The notes: a model not told the origin generated them from the letters alone. Counted from the stretch's first letter, positions 34,482 through 44,997 are shown. The stretch: DNA of 64,000 nt from Andreesenia angusta (GCF_001855385.1 NZ_MKIE01000004.1:62001-126000); one strand, 5' to 3'. Made by a program: numbers and translations.

Positions 34482-37094
34482 ATGAATCACTATTCAAAAC
34501 CGATTCCAGAGCTTATGAGTGAGCTAAACAGCTCTGAGTCAGGACTTTCCAACGAGGCGTATGAAAAGTCCAAATCCGTACACGGTCTTAATAGACTGGA
34601 TCAGGCTGAAAAAGAGACTATACTTCAGATCTTTCTAAGCCAGTTCAAAGACGTGCTGGTAATAATACTGCTTATAGCAAACTTCATATCACTGGCCACA
34701 GACAATATAGAGAGTTCTATAGTCATAATGGCAGTCATACTTCTGAACGCCATACTGGGAACTGTACAGTATGTAAAAGCTCAGAAGTCGCTTGAAAGCC
34801 TTCAGGCTCTTACAGCGCCGTATTCTGTAGTCATAAGAAACGGTGAAAAGATAGAGGTCTCTTCTGTTGAAATAGTGCCTGGAGACATACTCCTCTTGGA
34901 GGCTGGAAACTACGTTCCAGCAGATGGAAGGATAATAGAGAACTTCTCGCTTCAGGTAAACGAGAGCTCTCTTACAGGAGAGTCTGAGCCTATAACAAAG
35001 ACCTCGGAACTACTCCCCGACGAGAGCATCCCTATAGGAGACAGAGTGAACATGGTCTTTTCTGGAGGTCTTGCCACTTACGGGCGTGCCAAGGTGCTTG
35101 TGACTTCCACTGGAATGAACACAGAGCTTGGAAACATAGCTCACCTGCTGAATACAACTGCCGAGAAGACTACACCTCTTCAAGTCAGTCTAGATGACTT
35201 CAGCAAAAAGCTAGCCGCTGTAATACTGTTTATATCTGTGCTTGTATTCGGGCTCAATATATACAGAGGTGCTGAAATTGTAGACTCGCTCATGTTCGCT
35301 GTTGCCCTGGCTGTTGCGGCAATTCCTGAAGCGCTGAGCTCTATCGTCACCATAGTGCTTGCAATAGGAACTCAGAAAATGGCCAAGGAAAATGCTGTTG
35401 TAAAAGAGCTTAAAGCCGTGGAAGGACTTGGGTCAGTTTCGGTAATATGTTCAGACAAGACAGGTACTCTTACCCAAAACAAGATGAAGGTCTTGAAGGC
35501 ATTTGTGGACCTTGAAACAGTAGATATATCGGACTTAGATACAAATGACAGGCTTGTCAGAGAGCTTGTATACACATCGGTGCTGTGCAACGACTCATCT
35601 GTTTCAAGCGAAGGCGAGATAGGGGATCCTACTGAGGTAGCCCTGCTTAATCTGGCTTCCTACTTGGCTCTAGACCATGAGAAAATAAGAGCTGGTCATC
35701 CTAGAGTGGATGAAATACCTTTCGACTCCGACAGAAAGCTTATGACTACTTGCAATCAGCTTGAAGGCAAAGAGTATATTCTGACAAAAGGAGCTGTAGA
35801 TGTACTGCTCGACAGAATGCTGAGCGTCAAGACTTCTGCTGGAATAGTCTCGATGACTTCTGAAATAAAGGCTCAGATAGAGGAGGCCAACCAGTATTTC
35901 TCTGAAAACGGACTTAGAGTGTTGGCATTTGCAGCAAAGCAGAGAACTTCTAGCGACATGCTTACCCTAGATGACGAATCGGATTATGTATTCTTAGGTC
36001 TTCTGGCCATGATAGACCCTCCGAGAGAGGAAGCCAAGAAGGCAGTTGAGGACTGTATATCTGCCGGAATAAAACCTGTAATGATCACAGGAGACCACAG
36101 GGTCACGGCTTCAGCTATAGCAAAAGAGATAGGAATCCTTCGTGAAGGAGATATCGCCGTAAACGGTGCAGAACTTGACTCGCTGTCCGATGACGACCTA
36201 AAGCGAAAAGTAGAGCATATATCTGTATATGCAAGGGTTTCTCCTGAGCATAAGATCAGGATAGTCAGAGCTTGGCAGAGCAAGAATAGAATAGTGGCCA
36301 TGACGGGAGACGGCGTAAATGACGCCCCAGCGCTTAAGCAGGCCGACATAGGTATAGCGATGGGTATAACTGGAACTGACGTCTCGAAAGACGCAGCTTC
36401 AATAGTGCTTTCAGACGACAACTTCGCCACTATAGTAAAGGCCATCTCAAGCGGTAGAAGCATCTTCAGAAATATAAAGAACTCCATAAAGTTCCTGCTG
36501 TCTGGAAATACGGCCGGAATAATCGTGGTAATATACTCTACGCTTGCAAGTCTGCCTGTTCCGTTTGCAGCTGTTCATCTGCTGTTTATAAACCTGCTTA
36601 CAGACAGTCTTCCAGCTATAGCAATAGGGATGGAAGCTGAAAGCGGCGATCTGCTGAAAGAGAAGCCGAGAAAGTCAAACGCTTCTATACTGGACTCTGT
36701 TTTCCTCAGAAAGATATTTGTAGAGGGATCGCTTATAGGTATAGCCACAATACTGGCTTTCCACTTCGGGCTTGAGAACGGAAGTGATGCGTATGCTAGG
36801 ACACTTGCCTTCTCGACTCTATGTCTTGCAAGACTGTTCCACGGATTCAACAGCAGAGGCGACAAGTCTCTTGTAAAGCTAGGCTTCTTCTCCAACAAGT
36901 ACAACTGGATGTCTTTCTTCGCTGGAAACATCTTCTTGCTGGCCGTGATATTTATAGGGCCTCTAAGAGAGCTTTTCGAAGTGTCTAAAGTTGGAACAAG
37001 CGACCTTGCGCTTATATACGGATTCGCCATAGCTCCAACTATATTGATACAGCTTTTCAGAATATTCTTTATAGATAGAAGTGAAACGAAGTAA
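34482..37094 (+). CDS. P-type cation ATPase, probable Mn2+/Ca2+ exporter
   Basis: This 870-residue P-type ATPase of the SERCA-like group has TGES (165-168, actuator), DKTGTLT with phosphorylated Asp 325, ITGDHRVTA and MTGDGVNDAPALKQADIG. The M4 motif is PEALS (282-286) in place of the SERCA PEGLP, a variant I associate with some Gram-positive Ca2+/Mn2+ pumps. The upstream Mn2+ riboswitch argues for manganese export as its regulated role; Ca2+ transport is the alternative. AAAGGAGG precedes the ATG. Confidence 0.9.
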   Translation: MNHYSKPIPELMSELNSSESGLSNEAYEKSKSVHGLNRLDQAEKETILQIFLSQFKDVLVIILLIANFISLATDNIESSIVIMAVILLNAILGTVQYVKAQKSLESLQALTAPYSVVIRNGEKIEVSSVEIVPGDILLLEAGNYVPADGRIIENFSLQVNESSLTGESEPITKTSELLPDESIPIGDRVNMVFSGGLATYGRAKVLVTSTGMNTELGNIAHLLNTTAEKTTPLQVSLDDFSKKLAAVILFISVLVFGLNIYRGAEIVDSLMFAVALAVAAIPEALSSIVTIVLAIGTQKMAKENAVVKELKAVEGLGSVSVICSDKTGTLTQNKMKVLKAFVDLETVDISDLDTNDRLVRELVYTSVLCNDSSVSSEGEIGDPTEVALLNLASYLALDHEKIRAGHPRVDEIPFDSDRKLMTTCNQLEGKEYILTKGAVDVLLDRMLSVKTSAGIVSMTSEIKAQIEEANQYFSENGLRVLAFAAKQRTSSDMLTLDDESDYVFLGLLAMIDPPREEAKKAVEDCISAGIKPVMITGDHRVTASAIAKEIGILREGDIAVNGAELDSLSDDDLKRKVEHISVYARVSPEHKIRIVRAWQSKNRIVAMTGDGVNDAPALKQADIGIAMGITGTDVSKDAASIVLSDDNFATIVKAISSGRSIFRNIKNSIKFLLSGNTAGIIVVIYSTLASLPVPFAAVHLLFINLLTDSLPAIAIGMEAESGDLLKEKPRKSNASILDSVFLRKIFVEGSLIGIATILAFHFGLENGSDAYARTLAFSTLCLARLFHGFNSRGDKSLVKLGFFSNKYNWMSFFAGNIFLLAVIFIGPLRELFEVSKVGTSDLALIYGFAIAPTILIQLFRIFFIDRSETK

Positions 37095-37106
37095 AAAAGA
37101 AATTTA

Positions 37107-37134
37107 AAAGGGGATGCCGGCCGGCATCCCCTTT
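37107..37134. terminator. Bidirectional terminator between the ATPase and ribH
   Basis: The perfect inverted repeat AAAGGGGATGCCGG / CCGGCATCCCCTTT lies between two convergent genes. Confidence 0.85.
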
Positions 37135-37138
37135 ATCA

Positions 37139-37603
37139 TTAAAACTCTCCTATCAAGTTGACCATCTCTATAGCTGTAACAGCAGCTTCGTATCCCTTGT
37201 TTCCAGCCTTAGTTCCTGCTCTCTCTATGGCCTGCTCTATGCTGTCTGTAGTCAGCACTCCGAAGACCACCGGCACTTCAGTCTCAAGCGACACAGAAGC
37301 TATCCCCTTTGTGACTTCGCTCGAAACGTAGTCGAAATGCGGAGTAGACCCCCTTATAACAGCGCCAAGGCATATCACAGCATCGTATCTTCCAGACTTG
37401 GCCATCTTCTTGGCTACAAGCGGTATCTCGAAAGCCCCAGGGACCCAAGCCACCTCTATCTCGTTTTCCTCAACCCCATGTCTCTTGAGTGCGTCGAAAG
37501 CGCCCGTCATCAGCTTTCCACCTATAAACTCGTTGAACCTTCCAACTATTATCCCGTACTTCTTGCCTTTTGAAATCAGATTTCCCTCGTAAGTCTTCAT
37601 CAT
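37139..37603 (-). CDS. ribH: 6,7-dimethyl-8-ribityllumazine synthase
   Basis: This protein of about 154 residues forms lumazine from the ribBA product and the ribD product. Visible are [59 protein letters not shown] and [24 protein letters not shown] with the catalytic His in the third. The ATG at 37603 overlaps the ribBA stop (TAATG) and has GGAGG seven bases upstream. It is the last gene of the riboflavin operon. Confidence 0.96.
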   Translation of the reverse strand: MMKTYEGNLISKGKKYGIIVGRFNEFIGGKLMTGAFDALKRHGVEENEIEVAWVPGAFEIPLVAKKMAKSGRYDAVICLGAVIRGSTPHFDYVSSEVTKGIASVSLETEVPVVFGVLTTDSIEQAIERAGTKAGNKGYEAAVTAIEMVNLIGEF

Positions 37604-38814
37604 TATTTTTCCTCCTTCATATTTAGCATATGTCCCATCTTGTCTTTCTTGGTCTTCAGATAGAACTCGTTTTTCACATTGCATGTTATCTCGATAGGAA
37701 CCCTCTCCACTATCTCTATGCCGTAGCCGGAAAGGCTCTGTATCTTGTCCGGGTTGTTGGTCATAAGCCTTATCTTGCTTATGCCAAGCAAGTAGAGTAT
37801 CTGGGCCCCGATTCCATAATCCCTCATGTCCTCTGGGAATCCTAGAGCCAAATTGGCCTCCACCGTGTCCATACCCTGATCCTGTAGATTGTAGGCCTTT
37901 ATCTTGTTTATAAGCCCTATGCCTCTGCCCTCTTCTCTCATGTACAGAAGCACGCCTCTACCTTCCTTCTCTATCTGCTCCATGGCGTGGGCGAACTGGT
38001 CTCCGCAGTCGCATCTGATAGACCCGAAGGCGTCACCTGTAAGGCATTCCGAGTGGACCCTCACAAGTACAGGCTCGTCTCCCGAGATATCTCCCTTTAC
38101 AAGTGCCACGTGATGCTCTCCATTTAGCTTGTTCACAAAGCCTATCATTCTGAACTCGCCATACTTTGTAGGCATATTGGCCTCGGCCACACGCTCCACC
38201 AGTTTGTCGGACTTAAGCCTGTAGGCTATGAGGTCGGCTATAGTTATAAGCTTAAGATCGTGCTCTTTCGAGTACTCCACAAGCTCTGGTACTCTGGCCA
38301 TGGTCCCGTCCTCATTCATGATTTCGCAGATAACTCCGGCAGGCTTAAGCCCGGCGAGCCTTGCAAGGTCAACAGCCGCCTCAGTATGCCCCGCACGTTT
38401 CAGTGTTCCTCCCTCTTTAGCCACAAGCGGGAATATATGCCCAGGCCTAGTGAAGTCCGAAGGCTTGGCACTAGAGTCCATCAGCTTGAGTATGGTATTG
38501 GCCCTCTCCTCGGCTGAAATCCCGGTCTTGCATGTAGTGCAGTCCACCGATACCGTAAATGCTGTCTCTTTTGGGTCTGTGTTGTCCGTGACCATCTGGC
38601 CTATCTTGAGCTCGTCTAGCCTGGATTTCTCCATAGGAGCACAGATAAGCCCCCTTCCATACTTGGCCATGAAGTTTATGGACTCTGTAGTCACCTTTTC
38701 AGCCGCCATCAGCAGATCGCCCTCGTTCTCCCTGTCCTCGTCGTCTACTACTACCACCATCTTGCCATTCCTTATATCCTCTATAGCTTCCTCTATAGTG
38801 TTGAATCTAGTCAT
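37603..38814 (-). CDS. ribBA: Bifunctional DHBP synthase / GTP cyclohydrolase II
   Basis: This 403-residue fusion has an N-terminal RibB domain (about 1-200; [40 protein letters not shown]) making the four-carbon unit from ribulose 5-phosphate, and a C-terminal RibA domain (about 205-400; [20 protein letters not shown] with zinc Cys, [20 protein letters not shown]). Both products feed riboflavin synthesis. It lies between ribE and ribH. Confidence 0.96.
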   Translation of the reverse strand: MTRFNTIEEAIEDIRNGKMVVVVDDEDRENEGDLLMAAEKVTTESINFMAKYGRGLICAPMEKSRLDELKIGQMVTDNTDPKETAFTVSVDCTTCKTGISAEERANTILKLMDSSAKPSDFTRPGHIFPLVAKEGGTLKRAGHTEAAVDLARLAGLKPAGVICEIMNEDGTMARVPELVEYSKEHDLKLITIADLIAYRLKSDKLVERVAEANMPTKYGEFRMIGFVNKLNGEHHVALVKGDISGDEPVLVRVHSECLTGDAFGSIRCDCGDQFAHAMEQIEKEGRGVLLYMREEGRGIGLINKIKAYNLQDQGMDTVEANLALGFPEDMRDYGIGAQILYLLGISKIRLMTNNPDKIQSLSGYGIEIVERVPIEITCNVKNEFYLKTKKDKMGHMLNMKEEK

Positions 38815-38840
38815 CTTTACACCGCCTTTTCTCTATCTAT

Positions 38841-39488
38841 TTATGCAAATCCATTTTCCCTTAGGAAATCTATATCTATCCTGCTCTTAGGCGCTTCCTC
38901 TCTGTAGGAAAGCAACCTCTCCACGTACTTGCCTATGAGGTCGCACTCCAGATTTACAACGTCTCCAATTTTCTTTCTGAGAAGCGTAGTCTCGTCCTTT
39001 GTAGTGGGAATTATGGAGACTTTGAAGCTCCTCTCCCCTAATTCTGCAACAGTAAGGCTTGTGCCATCTATGGCTATGGAGCCTTTGTATATCACGTACT
39101 TGAGCACGTCTCCGCCTGTCTCTATCTCAAGCCAGGTGGCGTTGTCCTCCTCTTTTACAGAGGCAATCTTGCCCATGCCGTCTATATGGCCTGAGACCAT
39201 ATGACCTCCAAGCCTGTCTCCAAGCCTAAGCGCTCTCTCTAAATTCACCTCTGTGCCCTTAGTGATATCCTTGAGATTTGTAAGCCTTATGCTCTCAGGC
39301 ATCACGTCCACCGTAAAGCTGGTATCTGTATAGTCCACTACTGTGAGGCAGACTCCATTGGTCGCTATGCTGTCCCCGTGCTTTACACCTTCAAGCACTT
39401 TCACAGCCTCTATCTCTATCACAGCTGAGCTTCCCGAAGTGTCCACCTTCTTTATCTTTCCAATCTCCTCTACAAGTCCTGTAAACAT
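38841..39488 (-). CDS. ribE: Riboflavin synthase alpha chain
   Basis: This 215-residue protein has two homologous lumazine-binding barrels. The first begins MFTGLVEEIGKI with NGVCLTVVDYTDTSFTVDVMPES; the second has GHIDGMGKI, AIDGTSLTVAELGERSFKVSIIP. It dismutates two lumazines to riboflavin. Its start overlaps the end of ribD by about 19 bases, so the two are translationally coupled. Confidence 0.96.
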   Translation of the reverse strand: MFTGLVEEIGKIKKVDTSGSSAVIEIEAVKVLEGVKHGDSIATNGVCLTVVDYTDTSFTVDVMPESIRLTNLKDITKGTEVNLERALRLGDRLGGHMVSGHIDGMGKIASVKEEDNATWLEIETGGDVLKYVIYKGSIAIDGTSLTVAELGERSFKVSIIPTTKDETTLLRKKIGDVVNLECDLIGKYVERLLSYREEAPKSRIDIDFLRENGFA

Positions 39489-40594
39489 TGCTGGCGCCTC
39501 CTTATATAGCCTTCCAAGAGCATGTCTCCGTCATAATTTGAAACCTCCAGATCCGAGACCGCTATGCCTTCTCGTACGTAGTCGAAGCCCTCGCCCTCCA
39601 CTGGAGTCTTGCTTTCGCTTCCGCCTATTATAAGCGGCGCTATAAAGCACTGGACCTTGTCGACTATGTTCTCTCTAAGCGCTCCGAAGTTGAGGCAACC
39701 TCCACCTTCCAAGAGCACGCTGTCTATTCCAAGCTTCCCGAGCTCCGCCATAAGGCGTGGAAGGTCAACTCTGCCGCATTTTTCAGGTGTGACTATCACT
39801 CTGGCCCCCTTGGCCTCTATGGCTTTTAACTTCTCGTCTGGAATTCTATCTGTAGTTGCAACTATCGTCTCTTTTTCAAACTCCATATTCAAGAGCTTGC
39901 AGTCTAGCGGTATCCTGCCGGCGCTGTCCACCACTATTTTCACACTGTCTGAAGCTGTTCTGCCTTCAAGTCTGGTGTTTAGCATTGGGTCGTCTGCTAT
40001 AACGGTGTTCACTCCCACCATCACAGCTGAGACTCTGTGCCTTGTCTCGTGCACATGCACCCTGGACTTCTCGTTTGTGATCCACTTGGAGTCCCCAGTA
40101 CGCGTGCAGATCTTCCCGTCTAGCGTCATGGCTGTCTTCATTATGCAGAACGGCTTTTTCTCTGTTATATAGTGAAGGAATATCTCGTTCTGGCGTTTAA
40201 GCTGCTCTTCCAGCACACCTGTCACGACTTCTATCCCCGCAGCTTCAAGCTTTGCAACTCCCCTTCCCGACACAAGCGGATTGGGGTCTAGCAGTCCGAC
40301 CACGACTTTTCCTATTTTCTTCTCAACTATTGCATCTGCGCACGGCGGGGTCTTGCCGTAGTGGGAGCAAGGCTCAAGCGTCACATACATAGTGGCTCCT
40401 GAGACATCTTCCCCTCTTCTCTCTGCATCCTCGAACGTATTTATCTCGGCGTGGTTCTCGCCACATCTTTCGTGGTATCCTTCGCCTATAATCCTTCCAG
40501 CTTTAACTATCACAGCTCCCACAAGCGGGTTGGGGTTTACAAACCCAGCTCCTCGCTCTGCAAGCTCCATGGCTCTTGACATGTATTTTTCCAT
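39470..40594 (-). CDS. ribD: Bifunctional pyrimidine deaminase / reductase RibD
   Basis: This protein of about 374 residues has an N-terminal zinc deaminase (about 1-145; GENHAEINTFEDAE with His-Ala-Glu and EPCSHYGKTPPCADAI with PCxxxx..C) and a C-terminal NADPH reductase (about 150-374; PFCIMKTAMTLDGKICTRTGDSKW in parts, SVLLEGGGCLNF). The ATG at 40594 has GGAGG in front, which an upstream ATG would itself encode. The FMN riboswitch terminator ends only a few bases before this ribosome site. Confidence 0.96.
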   Translation of the reverse strand: MEKYMSRAMELAERGAGFVNPNPLVGAVIVKAGRIIGEGYHERCGENHAEINTFEDAERRGEDVSGATMYVTLEPCSHYGKTPPCADAIVEKKIGKVVVGLLDPNPLVSGRGVAKLEAAGIEVVTGVLEEQLKRQNEIFLHYITEKKPFCIMKTAMTLDGKICTRTGDSKWITNEKSRVHVHETRHRVSAVMVGVNTVIADDPMLNTRLEGRTASDSVKIVVDSAGRIPLDCKLLNMEFEKETIVATTDRIPDEKLKAIEAKGARVIVTPEKCGRVDLPRLMAELGKLGIDSVLLEGGGCLNFGALRENIVDKVQCFIAPLIIGGSESKTPVEGEGFDYVREGIAVSDLEVSNYDGDMLLEGYIRRRQQCLQDL

Positions 40595-40606
40595 TTCAAC
40601 CTCCAT

Positions 40607-40640
40607 ACAAAAAAGCCCTGAAGATATATCTCCAGGGCTC
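40607..40640 (-). terminator. FMN-riboswitch-controlled terminator
   Basis: The minus-strand stem AGCCCTGGAGAT / ATCTTCAGGGCT is followed by TTTTTT. It lies between the FMN aptamer and ribD. Confidence 0.88.
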
Positions 40641-40701
40641 TTGGTTCCAAGTTCTCAAATGTGATACAACTGTAGCTGTATCTTTTGAATCTGCTTTAAT
40701 C

Positions 40702-40808
40702 ACTTTCTTTCATCCAGACTTTACTGTCGGTCTTGGAATTTCACCAAGTCAACTGCAACGCAGCTCGCGGACTCTACCGCCGGTCGGGAATCTCACCCTG
40801 CCCTGAAA
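40702..40808 (-). promoter_or_regulatory. FMN riboswitch (RFN element)
   Basis: On the minus strand the conserved blocks are in order: CAGGGCAGGGTGAGATTCCC, GACCGGCGGT, GAGTCCGCGAGC, GGTGAAATTCC and AGTAAAGTCTGGATGAAAGA. In Firmicutes FMN binding favours termination, giving feedback repression of the ribDEBAH operon. Confidence 0.96.
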
Positions 40809-40833
40809 GCTATTCTCATATTCACTTTACGTA

Positions 40834-40862
40834 AATTTATCATAAAAAAAAACATAAGTCAA
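40834..40862 (-). promoter_or_regulatory. Promoter of the riboflavin operon
   Basis: On the minus strand TTGACT (40862-40857) and TAAATT (40839-40834) are 17 bp apart, with transcription starting about 20 bases before the FMN aptamer. Confidence 0.7.
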
Positions 40863-40931
40863 TATCTATCTCGACATAGAGTCCATTCCCATTATTTTCA
40901 CCTTATATCCTTAATAATTTACCGTTTTCGA

Positions 40932-40960
40932 TTGCAAATAGAGGTATTAAAACTTATAAT
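40932..40960 (+). promoter_or_regulatory. Promoter of the polyamine operon
   Basis: TTGCAA and TATAAT are separated by 17 bp, about 40 bases before the speD start. It is divergent from the rib promoter. Confidence 0.7.
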
Positions 40961-41002
40961 TAGTTTAGTAAATACCAACATGAGGAGGCCATTCGAAAAA
41001 GA

Positions 41003-41839
41003 ATGAAAGAAAAACTACAATTACACGAATTCAACAATTTGACTAAGTCGCTTAGCTTTAATATGTACGACATCTGCTACACAAAGACAGAGGCAGATAG
41101 AAAAGCGTATTTAGAGTATATAGACGAGCAGTATAACGCTGACAGGCTTACAAGCATACTGAAAGTTGTTACTGAAATCATAGGTGCCAACATATTGAAT
41201 ATTGCAAAGCAGGACTACGATCCTCAGGGTGCAAGCGTTACTATTCTCGTGTGTGAAGGCCCTCTAGACAAAAATTCAAAGGACATGGCCATAGGCCAAT
41301 CCCAGACTCCTGGACCTGTTCCAAACATAGCGCTTGGACATCTGGACAAGAGCCATATAACTGTGCACACTTACCCTGAATACCACCCATTTGAAGGCAT
41401 AAGCACTTTCAGAGCGGATATAGACGTATCTACTTGCGGAGAGATCTCGCCACTTAAAGCGCTTAACTACCTTGTGCACTGCTTCGACACAGACATAATG
41501 ACTATAGACTACAGAGTAAGAGGCTTTACTAGAGACATCGGCGGAAGAAAGCTGTTTATAGACCACAAGATAGACTCTATACAGAACTACATCCCTAAAA
41601 AAGTCAAAGACCTCTTCAACATGATAGACGTAAACGTATACCAGTCGAATATATTCCACACAAAGTGCAAGCTAAAGAACTTCGACCTAGACGACTACCT
41701 CTTCGGCTACACAAAGAAAGATCTTCACCCTGGAGACGCTCAGATGATAACAAAGAAAATCAGAAGAGAAATGGATGAAATCTTCTACGGAACTAATGTG
41801 GAAGAGGCAATAGTGGAAGATGAAGATGGATCATACTAA
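41003..41839 (+). CDS. speD: S-adenosylmethionine decarboxylase proenzyme
   Basis: This 278-residue protein is of the long, E. coli-like SpeD class. The self-processing site is in [16 protein letters not shown]: cleavage before Ser 117 would create the pyruvoyl group. The product, decarboxylated SAM, is the aminopropyl donor for SpeE encoded in the next gene. The GAGGAGG ribosome site is about 14 bases from the ATG, unusually far; no closer canonical in-frame start exists. It overlaps the next gene by about 20 bases. Confidence 0.95.
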   Translation: MKEKLQLHEFNNLTKSLSFNMYDICYTKTEADRKAYLEYIDEQYNADRLTSILKVVTEIIGANILNIAKQDYDPQGASVTILVCEGPLDKNSKDMAIGQSQTPGPVPNIALGHLDKSHITVHTYPEYHPFEGISTFRADIDVSTCGEISPLKALNYLVHCFDTDIMTIDYRVRGFTRDIGGRKLFIDHKIDSIQNYIPKKVKDLFNMIDVNVYQSNIFHTKCKLKNFDLDDYLFGYTKKDLHPGDAQMITKKIRREMDEIFYGTNVEEAIVEDEDGSY

Positions 41840-44150
41840 GACCCCTATTCTCTCTGCACTGCTAGACTACGCCAAAAAAGACGTAGTCTGTTTTGATGTT
41901 CCGGGGCATAAGAGGGGCAACTACCTTGAAGAGCTGAAAGACGCCTTAGGAGAGATGACACTTAGGCTGGATGTAAATGCATCCAAGACCATGGACAACC
42001 TCTCCTACCCTACTGGGGTGATAAAAGAAGCCGAAGAGCTGATTGCAGACGCCTTCCATTCGGACAATTCGTTTATACTTGTAAACGGCTCCACTTCTGG
42101 AGTTCAGTACATGATAATGAGCGCCATAGAAAACGGAGACAAGATACTGCTCCCTAGAAATGTGCACAAATCCGCCATAAACGCCCTTATACTTGCTGGC
42201 GGAAAGCCTGTGTTTATGGAGCCTGAGATAGACCTTGAGTACGGAATAGCAAACGGCGTAAGCCTGAAGTCAGTAAAACAAGCGCTTGACTTAAACGACG
42301 ACATCAAGGCCATATTCCTGATAAACCCGACCTACTTCGGGGCCGTTTCAGATCTCGAGCAGATAATAGAGCTTGCCCATTCGAGAGGAATACCTGTGCT
42401 GGTGGACCAGGCCCATGGAGCCCATTTTTCGTTCCATCCAGAACTTCCTGTAAATGCTTCTCTATATGGAGCTGATTTAGTTACACTCAGTATGCATAAA
42501 ACAGGAGGCTCTCTTACACAGTCGTCTGTGCTGCTTCACAACGAAGGGCTTATCTCTAAAAACAAGATAAGATCCACAGTGAATTTGCTGCAGACCACTT
42601 CCGCCTCGTACCTTCTGATGTGCTCTGTGGACCTTGCCAGAAAGCAACTTGTGCTGGAAGGCGAAGCGAGATTGGAAAAGCTGCTTAAGCTCACTCGAGC
42701 CGCAAAAAGAGAGATAAACGAAATCCCAGGGCTTAGCTGCATCTCAAGAGACAGCTACGTAGCTTCCGGCAAGTCTTTCGACTACGACGAGCTGAAAGTA
42801 GTTGTGAACGTGAGCGAGCTTGGGGTTTCAGGATTCTACATCTACGACCTGCTCTTCTCCGACTACGACATACAGGTGGAGCTGGCGGAGCCGAACGTGA
42901 TAATGGCCATCATCTCCTTTGGAGACAATGAAGTGAGCATTAACACTTTGGTGGAATCACTCAGAGATATAAGCAGCAGATTTTACAGAAAGTCTGAAAA
43001 GCGGGATACAAACATACTCTCTGGGCTTAAAAACCCGAAGCTGATGCTCTCCCCTAGAGACGCCTACTACCACAGCAAGAATATAGTCCACATAAAGGAC
43101 GCCGCTGGGCTTATAAGCGGAGAGTCCATAATGATCTATCCGCCAGGGATACCACTTGTGATTCCAGGAGAGATGATCACAGAGGACATGATAGAGCACT
43201 ACCTCTACCTAAGGGACGAGGGCAGCATCACACTTAACGACGATGACGACCCATATATGATAAAAATACTAGACAAGAGCAAGGAGGAAAATGCAATGGA
43301 TTTATGGTACACAGAGAATCACCAAGAAGACGTGAAGTTCTCTATAAAGGTCAAGGAGCATCTTCACTCGGAGAAGAGCGAGTTCCAGCAGCTTGACTTC
43401 TTTACAAGCGACACTTTCGGAAAGTTCTTCACACTTGACGGGCTTATGATGGTCACAGAGAAAGACGAGTTCATCTACCACGACATGATAACTCATGTGT
43501 CTATGGCAGTTAACCCTAACATAAAGAGAGTGCTTGTAATAGGCGGCGGAGACGGCGGAACTGCAAGAGAGGTGCTTAGATACCCTGGAGTTGAAAAAGT
43601 GGACATGGTGGAGATAGACGAAAGAGTCGTAAGGCTTTGCCAGAAGTTCCTGCCTCTAACTGCGGAAAAACTGGACAACGACGAAAGGCTTACACTCTAC
43701 TTTGAAGACGGGCTTAAGTTCGTGCAGGATGCAGACTCAGAGTCTTACGACCTTATACTTGTAGACTCCACAGACCCTATAGGGCCTGGAGAAGGACTTT
43801 TCACTTACGAGTTCTACAACAACTGCAAGAGAGTTCTAAGTGAAGACGGAATACTGATAAACCAGCACGAAAGCCCTTACTACAGTAGCTACAGCCATGA
43901 GATGAAGAGATCTCATTCGAAAATAAAAGAGACTTTCCCTATAGCTAAAGTCTACCAGTTCCACATGCCGACTTATCCGTCAGGACATTGGCTGTTCGGC
44001 TTCGCTTCTAAGAAGTACGACCCTATAGCGGACCTCAAGGCGGATGAATGGAACGCGCTTGGACTTAAGACTAAGTACTACAATACAGATATTCACGTAG
44101 GCGCATTTATGCTCCCTACTTATGTAAAGGATGAACTGGAAAATGTTTAA
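41820..44150 (+). CDS. Fusion of PLP-dependent basic amino acid decarboxylase and spermidine synthase (SpeA-type::SpeE)
   Basis: This 776-residue single frame has two complete enzymes. Residues 1 to about 485 are a fold-type-I Orn/Lys/Arg decarboxylase ([33 protein letters not shown] lysine in SMHKTGG at 227, C-terminal [12 protein letters not shown]). Residues 493-776 are an aminopropyltransferase ([33 protein letters not shown] with catalytic Asp 649). The junction encodes a good ribosome site (AAGGAGG) and an in-frame ATG at 43296, so free SpeE may also be made. Arginine is the likely substrate because agmatinase follows; ornithine or lysine cannot be excluded. Confidence 0.93.
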   Translation: MKMDHTKTPILSALLDYAKKDVVCFDVPGHKRGNYLEELKDALGEMTLRLDVNASKTMDNLSYPTGVIKEAEELIADAFHSDNSFILVNGSTSGVQYMIMSAIENGDKILLPRNVHKSAINALILAGGKPVFMEPEIDLEYGIANGVSLKSVKQALDLNDDIKAIFLINPTYFGAVSDLEQIIELAHSRGIPVLVDQAHGAHFSFHPELPVNASLYGADLVTLSMHKTGGSLTQSSVLLHNEGLISKNKIRSTVNLLQTTSASYLLMCSVDLARKQLVLEGEARLEKLLKLTRAAKREINEIPGLSCISRDSYVASGKSFDYDELKVVVNVSELGVSGFYIYDLLFSDYDIQVELAEPNVIMAIISFGDNEVSINTLVESLRDISSRFYRKSEKRDTNILSGLKNPKLMLSPRDAYYHSKNIVHIKDAAGLISGESIMIYPPGIPLVIPGEMITEDMIEHYLYLRDEGSITLNDDDDPYMIKILDKSKEENAMDLWYTENHQEDVKFSIKVKEHLHSEKSEFQQLDFFTSDTFGKFFTLDGLMMVTEKDEFIYHDMITHVSMAVNPNIKRVLVIGGGDGGTAREVLRYPGVEKVDMVEIDERVVRLCQKFLPLTAEKLDNDERLTLYFEDGLKFVQDADSESYDLILVDSTDPIGPGEGLFTYEFYNNCKRVLSEDGILINQHESPYYSSYSHEMKRSHSKIKETFPIAKVYQFHMPTYPSGHWLFGFASKKYDPIADLKADEWNALGLKTKYYNTDIHVGAFMLPTYVKDELENV

Positions 44151-44997
44151 TACCTACAAGACAGATAGATTTATAGGCTTCGAATCAGACTATGAAAATT
44201 CGGATGTGGTGCTCCTAGGAGCCCCTTTCGACGGAACTGTAAGCTACAGGCCTGGAACTCGTTTTGCGCCTATGGCAGTCAGGACTGAGTCTTACGGGCT
44301 TGAGACCTACTCGCCTTATCTGGACTTAGACCTGGAAGACTACAAACTTTCGGATATAGGAGACGTGGAGTTCCCTTTCGGAAATAAGGAGGCCACGCTT
44401 TCGGCCATAAAGTCCGAGATATCCAAGGTGGTTGCAGACGGGAAAAAGCCGCTTATGGTGGGAGGAGAGCACCTTGTGACTCTTCCCGCTGTTGAAGCAC
44501 TGTACGAGAAGTACCCTGACCTCCATATAATCCACTTCGACGCGCATACAGACCTCAGAGAAGACTATATGGGCGAAGTGCTGTCGCATGCCACAGTCTT
44601 AAGACGTGCGTGGGACGTAGTCGGAGACGGGAGGATATACCAATTTGGAATAAGGTCAGGAATGAAAGAGGAGTTCGAGTGGGCCAAGTCCCATACGTAT
44701 CTAGAGAAGTTCTCGACCTCCACTCTTGCTTCCAAGCTTGAGGAACTGAAAGACGTGCCGGTCTACCTGACTATAGACCTTGACGTGCTGGACCCTTCTG
44801 TCTTCCCTGGAACTGGAACGCCGGAGCCAGGCGGGATAGATATGAAAGAGATGCTAGCAGCTCTAGTCTCTATGAAGGGTATCAACTTTGTAGGAGCGGA
44901 CGTGGTGGAGCTTTCGCCTCACTACGATGCAAGCGGAGCTTCCACAGCCGTTGCCTGCAAGGTGGTAAGAGAAGTGACATTGTTGTTGGCGGAGTAA
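44143..44997 (+). CDS. speB: Agmatinase / ureohydrolase SpeB
   Basis: This protein of about 284 residues is a binuclear Mn ureohydrolase with ligands in GGEHLVTLP, HFDAHTDLREDY and TIDLDVLDPSVFPGTGTPEPGG. It converts agmatine to putrescine, or aminopropylagmatine to spermidine if SpeE acts first as in Thermus. The ATG at 44143 overlaps the fusion gene stop; an in-frame ATG at 44131 has its ribosome site too close. It completes the operon and is followed by a strong terminator. Confidence 0.93.
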   Translation: MFNTYKTDRFIGFESDYENSDVVLLGAPFDGTVSYRPGTRFAPMAVRTESYGLETYSPYLDLDLEDYKLSDIGDVEFPFGNKEATLSAIKSEISKVVADGKKPLMVGGEHLVTLPAVEALYEKYPDLHIIHFDAHTDLREDYMGEVLSHATVLRRAWDVVGDGRIYQFGIRSGMKEEFEWAKSHTYLEKFSTSTLASKLEELKDVPVYLTIDLDVLDPSVFPGTGTPEPGGIDMKEMLAALVSMKGINFVGADVVELSPHYDASGASTAVACKVVREVTLLLAE

